A stretch of 56,832 nt of DNA, taken from positions 1 through 56,832 of the forward strand of contig NZ_JACJRJ010000042.1 of NCBI RefSeq assembly GCF_014697195.1. The letters are read 5' to 3'. Origin of the DNA: Cylindrospermum sp. FACHB-282. Its GTDB lineage: Bacteria; Cyanobacteriota; Cyanobacteriia; Cyanobacteriales; Nostocaceae. The notes beneath the pieces are model-generated. The model worked only from the letters and a program-made list of their open reading frames with translations, had not been told where the DNA came from and did no database searches. Each line of letters opens with the position of its first letter. Position 1 is the stretch's first letter. The position numbers were made by a program, and so were the translations under genes. This document shows positions 1 through 8,892 of the stretch, piece by piece.

Positions 1-1011
1 GGCGACATCGTTGTCGCCAACACCCGCAGCCACAGAAGTACTAAGGTTGTTATATTTTGTATCGGCGCTGGTAGCTGTATTGATGATTGAAAATTGGTTA
101 TTGCCTTCTACTAGCGAATCATTAATTGCCGACAGGGTTACAGTTTGCTCATCATTCCAGTTGTTGGCGTCGAAGGTGAAAGTTGCAACATTGGTGGTGA
201 GTTGGTTGCTGTCGCTGCTAGTGATGGTAACAGTAACAACATCTGTTGGCTGGCTGTTGAGTTTAATAGTGTAACTGTCTGTCAGACCATCTTCGCTGAC
301 GTAGGTGATGTTATCAGTTTGAGTGATAATCAGACCTACGGTATCGTTGTCGCCAACATCCGCAGCCACAGAAGTGCTGAGGTTGTTGTATTTTGTATCG
401 GCGCTGGTAGCTGTATTTGTGACTGAAAGTTGGCTATAGCCTTCTGCTACCGAATCATGAATTGCCGACAGGGTTACAGTTTGCTCATCATTCCAGTTGT
501 TGGCGTCGAAGGTCAACGTTGCAACATTGGTGGTGAGTTGGTTGCTGTCGCTGCTAGTGATGGTAACAGTAACAACATCTGTTGGCTGGCTGTTGAGTTT
601 AATAGTATAACTGTCTGTCAGACCATCTTCGCTGACGTAGGTGACGTTATCAGTTTGAGTTATAACTAGACCTACGGTATCGTTGTCGCCAACACTCGCA
701 GTCACAGAAGTGCTAAGGTTGTTATATTTTGTATCGGCGCTGGTAGCTGTATTGATGATTGAAAATTGGTTATTGCCTTCTGCTACCGAATCATGAATTG
801 CCGACAGGGTTACAGTTTGCTCATCATTCCAGTTGTTGGCGTCGAAGGTCAAAGTTGCAACATTGGTGGTGAGTTGGTTGCTGTCGCTGCTAGTGATGGT
901 AACAGTAACAACATCTGTTGGCTGGCTGTTGAGTTTAATAGTGTAACTGTCTGTCAGACCATCTTCGCTGACGGAGGTGACGTTATCAGTTTGAGTGATA
1001 ATCAGAGTCAT
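1..1011 (-). CDS. tandem-repeat surface/secreted protein, partial
   Basis: Open on the minus strand from an ATG at 1011 to the left edge (337 codons, no stop), so the C-terminal part is missing. It consists of a 336-bp (112-residue) unit repeated three times in frame. The landmark CGTTGTCGCC recurs at 9, 345 and 681. Each unit reads like a beta-sandwich of large cyanobacterial adhesin or Calx-beta-like proteins, with segments such as VTVTITSSDSNQLTTNVA, FDANNWNDEQTVTLSA and GDNDTVGL. The units are nearly identical, which points to recent duplication or gene conversion. No signal peptide or good ribosome site precedes the ATG, and upstream sequence is a decayed module of the same protein type (1012-1277). 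The protein is therefore either 5'-truncated or a pseudogene. The family assignment is by pattern only; the repetitive coding frame itself is clear. Confidence 0.75.
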   Translation of the reverse strand, partial: MTLIITQTDNVTSVSEDGLTDSYTIKLNSQPTDVVTVTITSSDSNQLTTNVATLTFDANNWNDEQTVTLSAIHDSVAEGNNQFSIINTATSADTKYNNLSTSVTASVGDNDTVGLVITQTDNVTYVSEDGLTDSYTIKLNSQPTDVVTVTITSSDSNQLTTNVATLTFDANNWNDEQTVTLSAIHDSVAEGYSQLSVTNTATSADTKYNNLSTSVAADVGDNDTVGLIITQTDNITYVSEDGLTDSYTIKLNSQPTDVVTVTITSSDSNQLTTNVATFTFDANNWNDEQTVTLSAINDSLVEGNNQFSIINTATSADTKYNNLSTSVAAGVGDNDVA

Positions 1012-1277
1012 ATTATATATTTGGCCACTTGGTGGGGATAATTGTTTACTTTGGCAAATCTGATACTAGTGCAATAGTCGAACCCGCTTGAGTCTATGCA
1101 ATGGCGCCTTGCGCCCGCTCTTCGACAATCGTGTCTCTTAATGTACTAGTAGTGCTATCGTTGGTGACGGGAAGGATTGATATTTTGTGTCTTAGTGATC
1201 ACATCTCTTAATGAACCAGTACCACTATTGCTAGGGTTGGTGACGGTAATGATGGAAACACAAAAACTATATACCAT
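1012..1277 (-). pseudogene. decayed N-terminal module of the repeat protein
   Basis: Reading leftwards from an ATG at 1277, the frame gives ITVTNPSNSGTGSLRD and then a stop. In another frame it continues with VTNDSTTSTLRDTI, a stop, and TQAGSTIALVSDLPK. These match the recurring pattern ITVTN-x-DSG-GSLRDAI-AQAGSTI found at the N-terminus of large cyanobacterial secreted repeat proteins. Two frame changes and at least two stop codons separate this stretch from the repeat frame that starts at 1011. I infer that the original gene started near 1277 and that its N-terminus has degenerated. Confidence 0.6.
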
Positions 1278-2329
1278 AAGTTCATCTATTTTGTGTATTT
1301 TTATCCAGATCAGATAAAAAAATTAGATGAGCATTGGCTGTTTTCCGAGAGGGCTATAATTGCTAGCTTAACGGCTAGATTTAAAGCTGTTGGATCCATA
1401 ATGGTATATTTTGAGATGGCTAACCTGGGGTAGACAGTAGCTACTCTAGTGTAATTGGTAGTGTAAACAAAAAGTTATCCCTGGATCTAGGACAGTATTA
1501 ATACTAGTCTCGCCACAGTTGCTGATGAACAGGATTTACTGTTAGTAAATCTACGGTTACTAAACTTGTGAAGGGCTTGATTTTCTGCTAGCATTGGTTT
1601 TAAGTCTGCGATGCCTTCTCTACGAGACGCTTCGCGAACGGCGATCGCAGCTATCGCACAAACCAAAATAAACCAAAAGACACAACTGACTGGCATAAAT
1701 ATGGCTAGACTTAAGGTGACTAACCAAGGGTGTCTGGATAAAACAAAACCTTTTTTTGCAACACAACTGTGTTAACTTATGGTTGTTCAAGATGTGAGTT
1801 AGCAAATATCAGTGTGGTAAGTAGCTACCTGTTGATAAAAATAAAATAGGATTAACCGAAAATAAAAATTTCATCAAGAAATTCATATAGACATAGCAGT
1901 GAAAATTAAATATGCGTTATCCAAAACCCTTGTAGAGACGTTCCCTGAAACATCTCTATTTTGTCGGAGATGTCTAATAGCTAGAAATTTAAAAAAGTAA
2001 ATATAAAAAATATTTTTTGGACACAATAAAAATCAGTATAATCCACATTTACAACAATAAAAATAGATAAGATACTTGCATTAAAATGTAAAATCTTTCA
2101 AAAAAGAATATTCTTATCGAATTTTGTGATAAGACCTGACTGTGCTGCAACCTGTATGCAAAAGAATAGGATTCAAAACGTCTGAAAGTATTTTTCTGTA
2201 ACTATTTCAATTCAAATCGACCCAGAATTTTTACAAAACAAGGCTTTTAGCGTTATTTTGCTGCAATTAGCATCAGGGTAGGGGTAGAAACTAAAAACTT
2301 TAACTTAGATTGAAATAAATTAGCTAAAG
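1278..2329. other. 1.05-kb intergenic region, AT-rich
   Basis: No convincing gene is seen. Short open frames on the minus strand (1487-1805) contain a known type of dispersed repeat and look spurious. Two small repeats occur here: a HIP1-linked sequence around 1609-1650 (TTCTCTACGAGACGCTTCGC), and an imperfect palindrome at about 1932-1957 with arms GTAGAGACGTT and ACATCTCTA. The second resembles the perfect hairpin at 9733-9758. The last 300 bases are very AT-rich and probably hold the promoter of the ComFB gene. Confidence 0.5.
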
Positions 2330-2863
2330 ATGCCAATCTTTGATTCATCATCCAATTCTTCAATTCAAAATTCTAAGCAGAATCTATTCGCAAAAAGTTC
2401 TCGAAATGTGATGGAAGTGCTAGTGGCAGAGGAGATGGAGAAACAATTCCAATCATTGCCCACTAAAACTGTCAAATACATTAAAGCGTCTGAAGTGATT
2501 GCCTATGCTTTGAATCGTCTGCCTGCTCTGTATGCTACTAGTAAAAGAGGGTGGCAGCGCCAATGGCATCGCGGCAAAACCGAGATGTATGAGAAAATTA
2601 CCACGGCTGTACGGCAGGGAATTATCGCTGTACAGCAAGATCCGCTGCGTGCTAATGATCCGCTGATCTTTGCTGAAGAAAATGCAGCGTCGGTCGCTTT
2701 ACAAGGACTAAAAGTCTTGCTCCAATGTGAAGATTTATCGTGGGAAAATTTAACTGTTGTTGTTGAGCAAACATTGATAAATACTTCGACAGGCAAAATC
2801 ACCTGGCGTCAGTCTGGTCGTTCACAAAAGGAAATATTTGACTGGGAGAAACATCAAATTTAA
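2330..2863 (+). CDS. ComFB-domain protein (CdgR-like)
   Basis: A 177-residue protein whose central part (about residues 25-115) matches the late-competence ComFB family: VMEVLVAEEMEKQ, then LPTKTVKYIKASEVIAYALN and RLPALYATSKRGWQ. In cyanobacteria, ComFB-type proteins include c-di-GMP receptors of the CdgR type that influence cell size and signalling; whether this copy binds c-di-GMP is inference. The first 25 residues are polar and Ser/Asn-rich, and the C-terminal 60 residues after ComFB are not recognised. It stands alone between the 1-kb intergenic region and the convergent dapF. A palindromic stretch at 2876-2903 (GGCAGGCTTTTCAGCCCGCC) lies just past the stop and may end transcription from either side. 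Confidence 0.8.
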   Translation: MPIFDSSSNSSIQNSKQNLFAKSSRNVMEVLVAEEMEKQFQSLPTKTVKYIKASEVIAYALNRLPALYATSKRGWQRQWHRGKTEMYEKITTAVRQGIIAVQQDPLRANDPLIFAEENAASVALQGLKVLLQCEDLSWENLTVVVEQTLINTSTGKITWRQSGRSQKEIFDWEKHQI

Positions 2864-2916
2864 CTTGTTTATTGGCGTGGCAGGCTTTTCAGCCCGCCCT
2901 AGACAGTCGCAAAAGG

Positions 2917-3756
2917 TTATATCTTACCTGTGAATACCCGTTCTGCTGGCCCAGTCATGTAAATGCGTTGGTCGATTTCTGACCATTCAATTTCCAATGT
3001 GCCACCAGGTAATTCTACAGTTGCAAGGCGATCGCATCTTTCCGTTAATACCCCAGCCACCAAGGCTGCACAAGCACCAGTGCCACAAGCTAAGGTGATA
3101 CCTGCGCCACGTTCCCAAACTCGCATTTTCAGGTAGTCACGGCTGACTACTTGAATAAACTCAGTATTAGTTCTTTGGGGGAAAACTGGGTGATGTTCAA
3201 ATTGGGGGCCGATGCTTTCTAGAGGAATGGCGGCTACATCATCCACAAAGGTAATGCAATGGGGATTACCCATGCTGACACAGGTGACATCCCAAGATTG
3301 TCCCGCTACTTCTAGAGGTTGATTAATTACTTTAGCGTCAGCGGCTGCCAGAGTTGTGGGAATTTCGCCTGGGAGTAACCGGGGTAAACCCATATCCACC
3401 TTCACTTGACCATCTTCGGTGAGTTGGGGTGTAATCACGCCAGCGAGGGTATGAATGCGATAGCGGTCTTTGTTCCGAGACATTCCTTCTAACTCTGCCA
3501 AAAACCCGGCTAAACAGCGAATGCCATTACCGCACATTTCCGGTTCTGAACCATCGGAATTAAAAATCCGCATGGTGTAGTCCGTGTCTTTTTCCCCAGG
3601 TAAGGCAAAAATCACACCATTTGCACCAATGCCAAAATGGCGATCGCACAATTGGATAGCTTGCTCTGGCGTTAGTCGTGGTGTAGATGAGGCGCGATTA
3701 TCAATCAGAATGAAATCATTGCCTAGACCGTGATACTTAGTAAATTCGATTGCCAT
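2917..3756 (-). CDS. dapF: diaminopimelate epimerase
   Basis: Cytoplasmic PLP-independent epimerase interconverting LL- and meso-diaminopimelate, for lysine and peptidoglycan synthesis. The 279-residue length is normal. The two catalytic cysteines are visible in MCGNGIRC (C75) and ACGTGAC (C224). The N-terminal KYHGLGNDF and the [10 protein letters not shown] segment are also family hallmarks. The ATG at 3756 begins [10 protein letters not shown], the conserved start. The gene diverges from hfq across about 250 bp of short tandem repeats. The dapF-hfq arrangement is recurrent in cyanobacteria (known), which supports both calls. Confidence 0.97.
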   Translation of the reverse strand: MAIEFTKYHGLGNDFILIDNRASSTPRLTPEQAIQLCDRHFGIGANGVIFALPGEKDTDYTMRIFNSDGSEPEMCGNGIRCLAGFLAELEGMSRNKDRYRIHTLAGVITPQLTEDGQVKVDMGLPRLLPGEIPTTLAAADAKVINQPLEVAGQSWDVTCVSMGNPHCITFVDDVAAIPLESIGPQFEHHPVFPQRTNTEFIQVVSRDYLKMRVWERGAGITLACGTGACAALVAGVLTERCDRLATVELPGGTLEIEWSEIDQRIYMTGPAERVFTGKI

Positions 3757-3778
3757 TTTCCCGCAGATGAATTATTAA

Positions 3779-3978
3779 TGATTAAGAATTGGGTAATTGG
3801 TAATTGGTAATTGGTAATTGGTGAGCCAGTGCGGTCTTGGGGGTTTCCCCCATGAGCAACTGGCGAACCCGAAGGGTAATGGGTAATTGGTAATTGGTAA
3901 TTGGTAATCGCTTTTTCCCCAGTCCCCAGTCCCCAGTCCCCATTACCCATTACCCATTACCCATTACCCATTACCAAA
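3779..3978. repeat. short tandem heptamer repeats (STRR) between dapF and hfq
   Basis: Three heptamer arrays with 7-bp period: GGTAATT units at about 3792-3822, GGTAATT units again at about 3877-3909, and CCCCAGT (three) followed by CCCATTA (five) at about 3917-3976. Such short tandemly repeated repetitive sequences are typical of heterocystous cyanobacteria. The promoters of both dapF and hfq must lie inside or beside the block. Confidence 0.9.
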
Positions 3979-4003
3979 TTATGTGCATACAGCTTTACCA
4001 AAA

Positions 4004-4222
4004 ATGGCAACAACTGAATTTGATACCTCACTGCCTAGTATTCGGCAAGTGCAAAACCTGATTAAGCAAACCGCAACGATTGAGTTGAAACTGTTGACTG
4101 GTGATTTGATCATAGGTAGAGTTTTATGGCAAGACTCACAATGTATGTGTATTGTGGATGAAAACAGTCAGCAACTCACTGTTTGGAAGCAGGCGATCGC
4201 TTACATCAAGCCCAAAAGTTAG
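4004..4222 (+). CDS. hfq: Hfq-like Sm-fold protein, cyanobacterial type
   Basis: The product from ATG 4004 is 72 residues and reads TEFDTSLPSIRQVQNLIKQT, then GDLIIGRVLWQD and QLTVWKQAIAYIKPKS. This is the cyanobacterial Hfq (Ssr3341) pattern. Cyanobacterial Hfq keeps the Sm fold but has poorly conserved RNA-binding residues and is known to work through the type IV pilus ATPase in motility. An upstream in-frame GTG at 3983 would add seven residues; ATG 4004 matches the usual N-terminus and is preferred. The gene is divergent from dapF. Confidence 0.93.
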   Translation: MATTEFDTSLPSIRQVQNLIKQTATIELKLLTGDLIIGRVLWQDSQCMCIVDENSQQLTVWKQAIAYIKPKS

Positions 4223-4225
4223 ACT

Positions 4226-6565
4226 CTACTCCCAGGGATTTTCCACAGGCAGAAACTCTTTTAGGGCTTCTGCTTCACCAGCTTTCCCTAGGGGAATCAC
4301 AAGGGGCACTTTACAGCTAGCGGCAAATAACTGTTGTAGTTGATTCAGACTCGCCAGGCTACCGCATAACAACACTTGATCTCCGTCTCGTAAGTCCATA
4401 CTGCCATTAGGGAAGCGGATAAACTTGCCATCTCGCCGCATTGCCTGCACCTTCACCCCATACTGCTCGCTAATGGCCAAATCCGCGAGGATTTTACCCA
4501 AAATGGGACAATCAGCCTTGACTGCAATCCACTGACAAGCGCTATTTTCTCCAGGAACAGCCACCTGTCCCTGAGCGAATTCTGCTAAAGCTGCCAGTTC
4601 CTCAGCTGCTCCCACCACCAACAAGCGATCGCCAGCTTCTAGTTTAGTTTGATTGTTGGGATAATCGATTTCCTCACCATTAGCGCGGCGAATAGCCATT
4701 AAGCTGGTTCCTGTGAGGTAGCGCATATCCGCTTCTTCTAAGCTCATGCCAATGAGAGGCGAATCAGCTGGTAGGGCATACCAACGGCGGTTTAAATCAC
4801 GGGTAACTTGCTGCAAATAGCGGGACACCTCGGAAGCAGAACGTTCTGGGCGCAAATCTAAATAATGGTCATTGCGAATTTGCTGCATTTCTCGTTGCAC
4901 CACTTCTGTAGATAAGCCTAAATCAGTTAATAAATAGGTTGCCATTTCTAAACTGGCTTCAAATTCTGGTTGCACTACTTCCCTAGCCCCCAGTTGGTAA
5001 AGCACCTCAATATTTTTATCTTGGGTAGCGCGAACAACCAAATTCAACTCTGGGCACAGTTCTAAAGCGCGTTTCAAGCACAGACGGATGCTCATCGGGT
5101 CGGGAAGTGCGATCGCCATTCCTTTAGCATGGTTTACCCCAGCAGTCTCCAAAACATGAAAACTGACGCCATTGCCATAAACGTAAGCTATTTCAGCCTC
5201 CCGCAACTGCTGAATTCTAGCTTCTGATTGATCGATGACCACTACAGGAATCTGATGTAGCTGCAACAACTTCACCAAATTCTTACCCACTCGCCCATAG
5301 CCGCAAACTACTACATGGTCTTTCAGTGGCACATCTTCCGAAGCATCCTGTGGCTGACCTTCTCCGTCTAAGTAGGGTTTCAGCCAAGGCATTGATTCAG
5401 CTAAGTTAAATAAAAATGGCACCAACCGCAAGACGAACGGTGTCAGCATCAGTGTGACTGCTGTGGTTCCCAAAGTCAGTAAATATATGCGGCGCGAAAC
5501 TAACCCCAGGGCCTGTCCTTCACTGGCGAGAACAAAGGAAAATTCCCCAATCTGCGCCAGTCCCAAGCCAGCAATTAAGGCTGTTTTCCAGGGATAGCGG
5601 AATAGTTTCACCAAGGGGGTGATAATTAAAAATTTACCAACGAAAACTAGGGCCACTAAACCGAGAATTAATTCTAGGTTATTCCACAAAAACACTGGGT
5701 CGATTAACATCCCAATGGCGGCAAAAAATAAACTAGCAAAAATATCTCGCAGGGGTTCTACATAAGTTAGGGTTTGGTCGGCGTACTCCACCTCAGATAT
5801 CATCAAGCCGGCGACAAAGGCTCCCATCTCAATCGATAGCCCCAGATGTTCTGTCAGTAGGGCAATACCCAAACACAGAGTTACCACCCCTAACAAAAAT
5901 AGTTCTCGGCTTTCGGTGCGGGCTAGCATTCTCAATAAAGGGGGAATTAGCCAAATACTGGCAGCGATCGCACCAGCGGCAAATACCGCAATCCACAGCA
6001 GCGCTGTTAGCACCGCGACACCAATGACTTCTGGTGGTTCGTGGAGAGCGGGTAAGACGGCGATCATCAGTCCCAGGGCTAAATCCTGCACCACCAAAAT
6101 TCCCAGCATCACTTGTCCGTGGGGCGTTTCTGTTTCGTTGCTCTCCATCAAGCACTTGAGCACAACTGCGGTGGAAGATAAGGAGAGAATTGACCCCAAG
6201 AATACACCTTTAGCGGGTAAGGTTCCCCAGGCTCCGGTGACGCCACAGACCACAACTGTAATCAAAATGGTGAGAATAATTTGCAGTCCACCGCCCCCAA
6301 GTGCGATCGCTTTTACCTTCTTCAATTCCGCAAACGAAAATTCTACCCCCAAGGCAAATAACAAAAAAGCCACCCCAAACTGAGCCAGGGTTTCTACTTG
6401 CACAACTTCTTTAATGAGTCCCAACCCAGTAGGGCCAACGATCATCCCGCCGATGAGATACCCCAATAACACAGGTTGTTTTAACAGTGACGCCAACAGT
6501 CCACCACAGGCGGCGACGGCGAGAACTGACACTAAATCAACAATTAACCTAAAATCTTCCTGCAC
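4226..6565 (-). CDS. CPA2-type cation/proton antiporter with RCK (TrkA) domains, KefB-like
   Basis: Inner-membrane monovalent cation:proton antiporter of 779 residues. Residues 1-390 form about 12 hydrophobic segments of the Na+/H+ exchanger fold, including the VVQD motif at 158-161 (ion-binding acidic residue). Residues 415-530 are an RCK/TrkA-N domain with the NAD-binding GYGRVG at 422-427. Two RCK-C (TrkA-C) segments follow (about 575-660 and 670-750). The family exchanges K+ or Na+ for protons, gated by NAD(H) or other ligands at the RCK domain; the substrate here is not known. It is convergent with hfq (3-bp gap) and divergent from the ssl1498-type gene. Confidence 0.92.
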   Translation of the reverse strand: MQEDFRLIVDLVSVLAVAACGGLLASLLKQPVLLGYLIGGMIVGPTGLGLIKEVVQVETLAQFGVAFLLFALGVEFSFAELKKVKAIALGGGGLQIILTILITVVVCGVTGAWGTLPAKGVFLGSILSLSSTAVVLKCLMESNETETPHGQVMLGILVVQDLALGLMIAVLPALHEPPEVIGVAVLTALLWIAVFAAGAIAASIWLIPPLLRMLARTESRELFLLGVVTLCLGIALLTEHLGLSIEMGAFVAGLMISEVEYADQTLTYVEPLRDIFASLFFAAIGMLIDPVFLWNNLELILGLVALVFVGKFLIITPLVKLFRYPWKTALIAGLGLAQIGEFSFVLASEGQALGLVSRRIYLLTLGTTAVTLMLTPFVLRLVPFLFNLAESMPWLKPYLDGEGQPQDASEDVPLKDHVVVCGYGRVGKNLVKLLQLHQIPVVVIDQSEARIQQLREAEIAYVYGNGVSFHVLETAGVNHAKGMAIALPDPMSIRLCLKRALELCPELNLVVRATQDKNIEVLYQLGAREVVQPEFEASLEMATYLLTDLGLSTEVVQREMQQIRNDHYLDLRPERSASEVSRYLQQVTRDLNRRWYALPADSPLIGMSLEEADMRYLTGTSLMAIRRANGEEIDYPNNQTKLEAGDRLLVVGAAEELAALAEFAQGQVAVPGENSACQWIAVKADCPILGKILADLAISEQYGVKVQAMRRDGKFIRFPNGSMDLRDGDQVLLCGSLASLNQLQQLFAASCKVPLVIPLGKAGEAEALKEFLPVENPWE

Positions 6566-6806
6566 AAGTTTTTAAAAGAACCATTAAGAGCTATTAACTT
6601 CAGGATACAAATTTTATCTGTTCAGGGGGAGTTCAGCAGAGCCGCCAGGACAAAATTTAAGGTGCTGATTGCTGGCTCTATATTCCCCGGAAATACCCTC
6701 ACACAAAGGTGTCTGGCAGCAGGCGACTAAGCATCTACGCTAGACATCTCTGATCTAGTATAAGTATTTCTTATTAAATTTGTCTGACATCTTGTGTCAA
6801 CCCCTA

Positions 6807-6835
6807 TTGACAAATCGTAATAATATTGTTAAATT
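6807..6835 (+). promoter_or_regulatory. sigma-70-type promoter of the light-harvesting-like gene
   Basis: TTGACA at 6807-6812 is followed after 17 bases by TAAATT at 6830-6835. The -35 box is perfect and the -10 box fair. It lies about 40-70 bases before the ATG at 6877. Confidence 0.5.
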
Positions 6836-6845
6836 TATTTACATA
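6828..6845 (+). promoter_or_regulatory. HLR1-like (RpaB) binding site
   Basis: GTTAAATT-TA-TTTACATA fits the HLR1 consensus (G/T)TTACA(A/T)(A/T)-N2-(G/T)TTACA(A/T)(A/T). The first half has one mismatch and the second is perfect. It overlaps the predicted -10 box. HLR1 is the known binding sequence of the high-light response regulator RpaB, and a site over the core promoter would fit repression under low light. The regulatory role is inference. Confidence 0.5.
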
Positions 6846-6876
6846 AGTTAACAAAAAAAAGAAAAGAATTTAATTT

Positions 6877-7047
6877 ATGTACACCACCGTTAACGAACAA
6901 GGCATCCTAAATAACTACGCTAATGAGCCAAAAGCTTACTACGCCACCTACCCCTCACCAGAACAACAAAGCCGCTATGTCTTCCAAGGCGCAGCAGCCA
7001 TTTTATTCGTCGCAGCTTTAGTTCTCGTCGCCTTGGGGGTTAGCTAA
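6877..7047 (+). CDS. ssl1498-family light-harvesting-like protein
   Basis: A 56-residue protein beginning MYTTVNEQGILNNYANEPKA, followed by a single membrane helix (about residues 33-55, FQGAAAILFVAALVLVALGV). The LNNYA-x-EP-x-x-Y segment resembles the N-terminal motif of high-light-inducible proteins. The family is small, thylakoid-located and named after Synechocystis ssl1498. It has its own promoter, a candidate RpaB site and a strong terminator, so it is probably a single-gene, light-regulated unit. It diverges from the antiporter. A second gene with the same N-terminal motif but no membrane helix lies at 32388-32795. Confidence 0.88.
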   Translation: MYTTVNEQGILNNYANEPKAYYATYPSPEQQSRYVFQGAAAILFVAALVLVALGVS

Positions 7048-7103
7048 TACTTTTTTAACCATGATTTGCTGTATCTAAATCGTCATTCGTAATTTTTCCT
7101 TAG

Positions 7104-7132
7104 CCCCGGTTAGTTTCGCCGGGGTTTTTTTT
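7104..7132 (+). terminator. rho-independent terminator of the ssl1498-type gene
   Basis: Stem CCCCGG (7104-7109) pairs with CCGGGG (7119-7124) across a nine-base loop and is followed by eight T residues. It sits 57 bases after the stop codon at 7047. Confidence 0.85.
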
Positions 7133-7218
7133 GTTGTTAGGGATTTTTAAGAAATAAATTATCCATTTTGTGGGGTTTCATTAAAGTTATCCTTTCATTG
7201 GTCAGCCTTATCCAAAAT

Positions 7219-7599
7219 CTAGTCGTTAGATGCATAGACTCGGCTCGCCGCGCAGGACAGAGGGTGTGTCACCAGTAAGTCGGCATCTTGTGCAGCCTGC
7301 ATCAAATCATCATATGTTGCCCGTAAATGGGGCATTGTTAAGTAGCTGATGCCATAATCAAGCACCTGTTGAGACTCTGCCAGCAACTGGATAAACTGCC
7401 CCGCTTGTTCTATATTGATATACCCATCAGGTCTGATTGGACAAAACTCCACTCCTTCCGATTCTATAGTTTGGCGAAAAATCTCGCTGGTTGTGATTAC
7501 GGCATGATGTCCCCGTGCTTTTAACTGCCGAGCGATCGCAATAAAGGGAAATACATCCCCATAAGAGCCAGTAGTAGCCAGCACAATATGTTTACTCAT
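7219..7599 (-). pseudogene. truncated UDP-glycosyltransferase (GT28/YjiC type), N-terminal fragment
   Basis: The 126 residues open with HIVLATTGSYGDVFPFIAIA and RQLKARGHHAV, the N-terminal acceptor domain of GT28 or macrolide/sterol-type glycosyltransferases, which are normally about 400-430 residues. The frame ends after DLLVTHPLSCAASRVYASND, before the sugar-nucleotide-binding C-terminal half, and no continuation is visible in the 80 bases beyond it. ATG 7599 is preceded by a good AAAGGTAAAATA ribosome site. It is most likely a deletion remnant, and activity is not expected without the second domain. Confidence 0.75.
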
Positions 7600-8070
7600 T
7601 ATTTTACCTTTCTAAAAATTACAGATGACATCAGGGCGAACGCATCTTATTTGCTAATCATATTTGGTAATTAAATTAAACTATCTTGAGTCAAGCAAAT
7701 CCTGCTACTTAGATAAGCGAGATAAATCAAAGGAAAACCACAAACATTAATATAGTTATATTAGTTCCAAAAAGCATTGTTTTTAAGTCCTGAATTTAAC
7801 TCAACTTCAGTAAAACTTCCGCCAAATTCAGATTAAGTACCTAAAATTACCTAAAATTACCTGAAATTACCTGAAATTACCTGAAATTACCTGAAATTAC
7901 CTGAAATTACCTGAAATTTAACTGAATTTGACTTAATCTGACTGAATTATTGATTGAAAAACTCAGGTATTTTTAAAGAATATTCCTGAATTTGCCATTG
8001 GAAAGACATCAAAGCTTCCAACATTCTCAATCAAATAGTCCAACAAATATTTTTCAACTAAGGAACAAAC
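7600..8070. other. intergenic region with phased 10-bp repeats
   Basis: Between the glycosyltransferase fragment and the lectin gene. It holds the decanucleotide repeat listed separately (7841-7920) and AT-rich flanks with degenerate copies of CTGAATT. The ribosome site AAGGA lies just before the lectin ATG. No other gene is seen. Confidence 0.6.
7841..7920. repeat. 10-bp tandem repeat, eight units
   Basis: Two CTAAAATTAC units (7841-7860), five CTGAAATTAC units (7861-7910) and one CTGAAATTTA unit (7911-7920), with degenerate ACTGAATTTG-like copies after it. The period is exactly 10 bp, so the AAATT tracts recur on about the same helix face. This is the pattern of intrinsically curved DNA. 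Confidence 0.95.
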
Positions 8071-8490
8071 ATGAGTATACCCACCCACTTTTTTATCAAA
8101 AGCAAGCTCAATGGTCTTGTATTAGACATTACAGCAAGCGATCCCGCACCAGGAGCACCAATCATTTTGTACGCAGCCATAGGTACACCTAATCAGCAAT
8201 GGAAATTTAATGAGCAGGGGCTAATAGTTAGTAAGTTCAATGGTTCTGCGATTGAAAGTCAAGGGCTTAATAGACAAGTTGTTGCTAATCCTATAGGTAC
8301 AGCTACTCAGCAATGGCTGTTTACAGACAAGGGCACGATTGTAAATAAGGAGACTGGCTTCCATTTAGAGGTTTTAAACGGCAGTAGTGACTTAGGTACT
8401 CCGGTTATTCTTGCTGTACCAAGAGCTCCAATCGAAGTTATTGGGACTGATCCTACACAGGCTTGGGAACTTGTGCTTGTAGCCCAATAG
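8071..8490 (+). CDS. ricin-type beta-trefoil lectin-like protein
   Basis: A 139-residue single-domain protein with three QxW signatures spaced as in a ricin B-type beta-trefoil: QQW near residue 42, QQW near 81 and QAW near 131. Each is preceded by a G-x-x-(L/I) and D/N-containing strand (for example [14 protein letters not shown] and [13 protein letters not shown]). Such domains bind galactose-like or other sugars. There is no signal peptide and no attached enzyme domain, so it would be a small cytoplasmic or leaderless lectin. The ATG at 8071 follows AAGGA. The gene is isolated, with the phased repeat upstream and an inverted repeat downstream. Carbohydrate specificity cannot be read from the sequence. 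Confidence 0.85.
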
Positions 8491-8892
8491 TTCTTGTCGT
8501 TAAGGGAAAAATAAACCATTCAAAATAGGGGTTGTTCTTGTCAATAAGCCCGACTTCACAGGGTTCTTAAATATTGCAAGCAAACAAACAGGCTTGGTAA
8601 GAAAAACTGAGTTTATATTTTAGTATTCTTGCCAAGTCTGTTACTACCTTAACCTGTTTTCAATCAGAGACTGCCATTCTCAAAAATCCCAAGTTTTGTC
8701 GGCAAACCCTGACTGTGCAACTGGTGGAATTGGGGACGCTATGGAGAATACGTGCTTTGAAACCCACCTGCCGCGCCCTAATTGTTCTTACTTTTTTAGT
8801 AAAGTATATTTAACGCCTTTTACGCCTTCTAGAAAAAAGGCAGTGCTTTACAGTCCCCCTTTGCGGAGACGGAGAATTGAAACAGCCAATTA
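8491..8892. other. intergenic region with inverted repeat
   Basis: An imperfect inverted repeat, CAGGCTTGGTAAGAA at 8589-8603 against TTCTTGCCAAGTCTG at 8626-8640 (13 of 15 paired), could end lectin transcription although it lacks a T run. The plus-strand frame at 8696-8908 has no family resemblance and runs into the convergent gene. No other gene is seen. Confidence 0.5.

Noticed and set aside
11-1041. Plus-strand open frames across the left-edge repeats (for example 11-274, 145-426, 430-669, 766-1041)
   Set aside because: They are antisense shadows of the in-frame 112-residue repeats on the minus strand, which encode a sensible beta-rich protein.
1487-1805. Minus-strand open frames as a small membrane protein
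   Set aside because: Part of the frame is a dispersed HIP1-linked repeat (TTCTCTACGAGACGCTTCGC), and there is no ribosome site or family resemblance.
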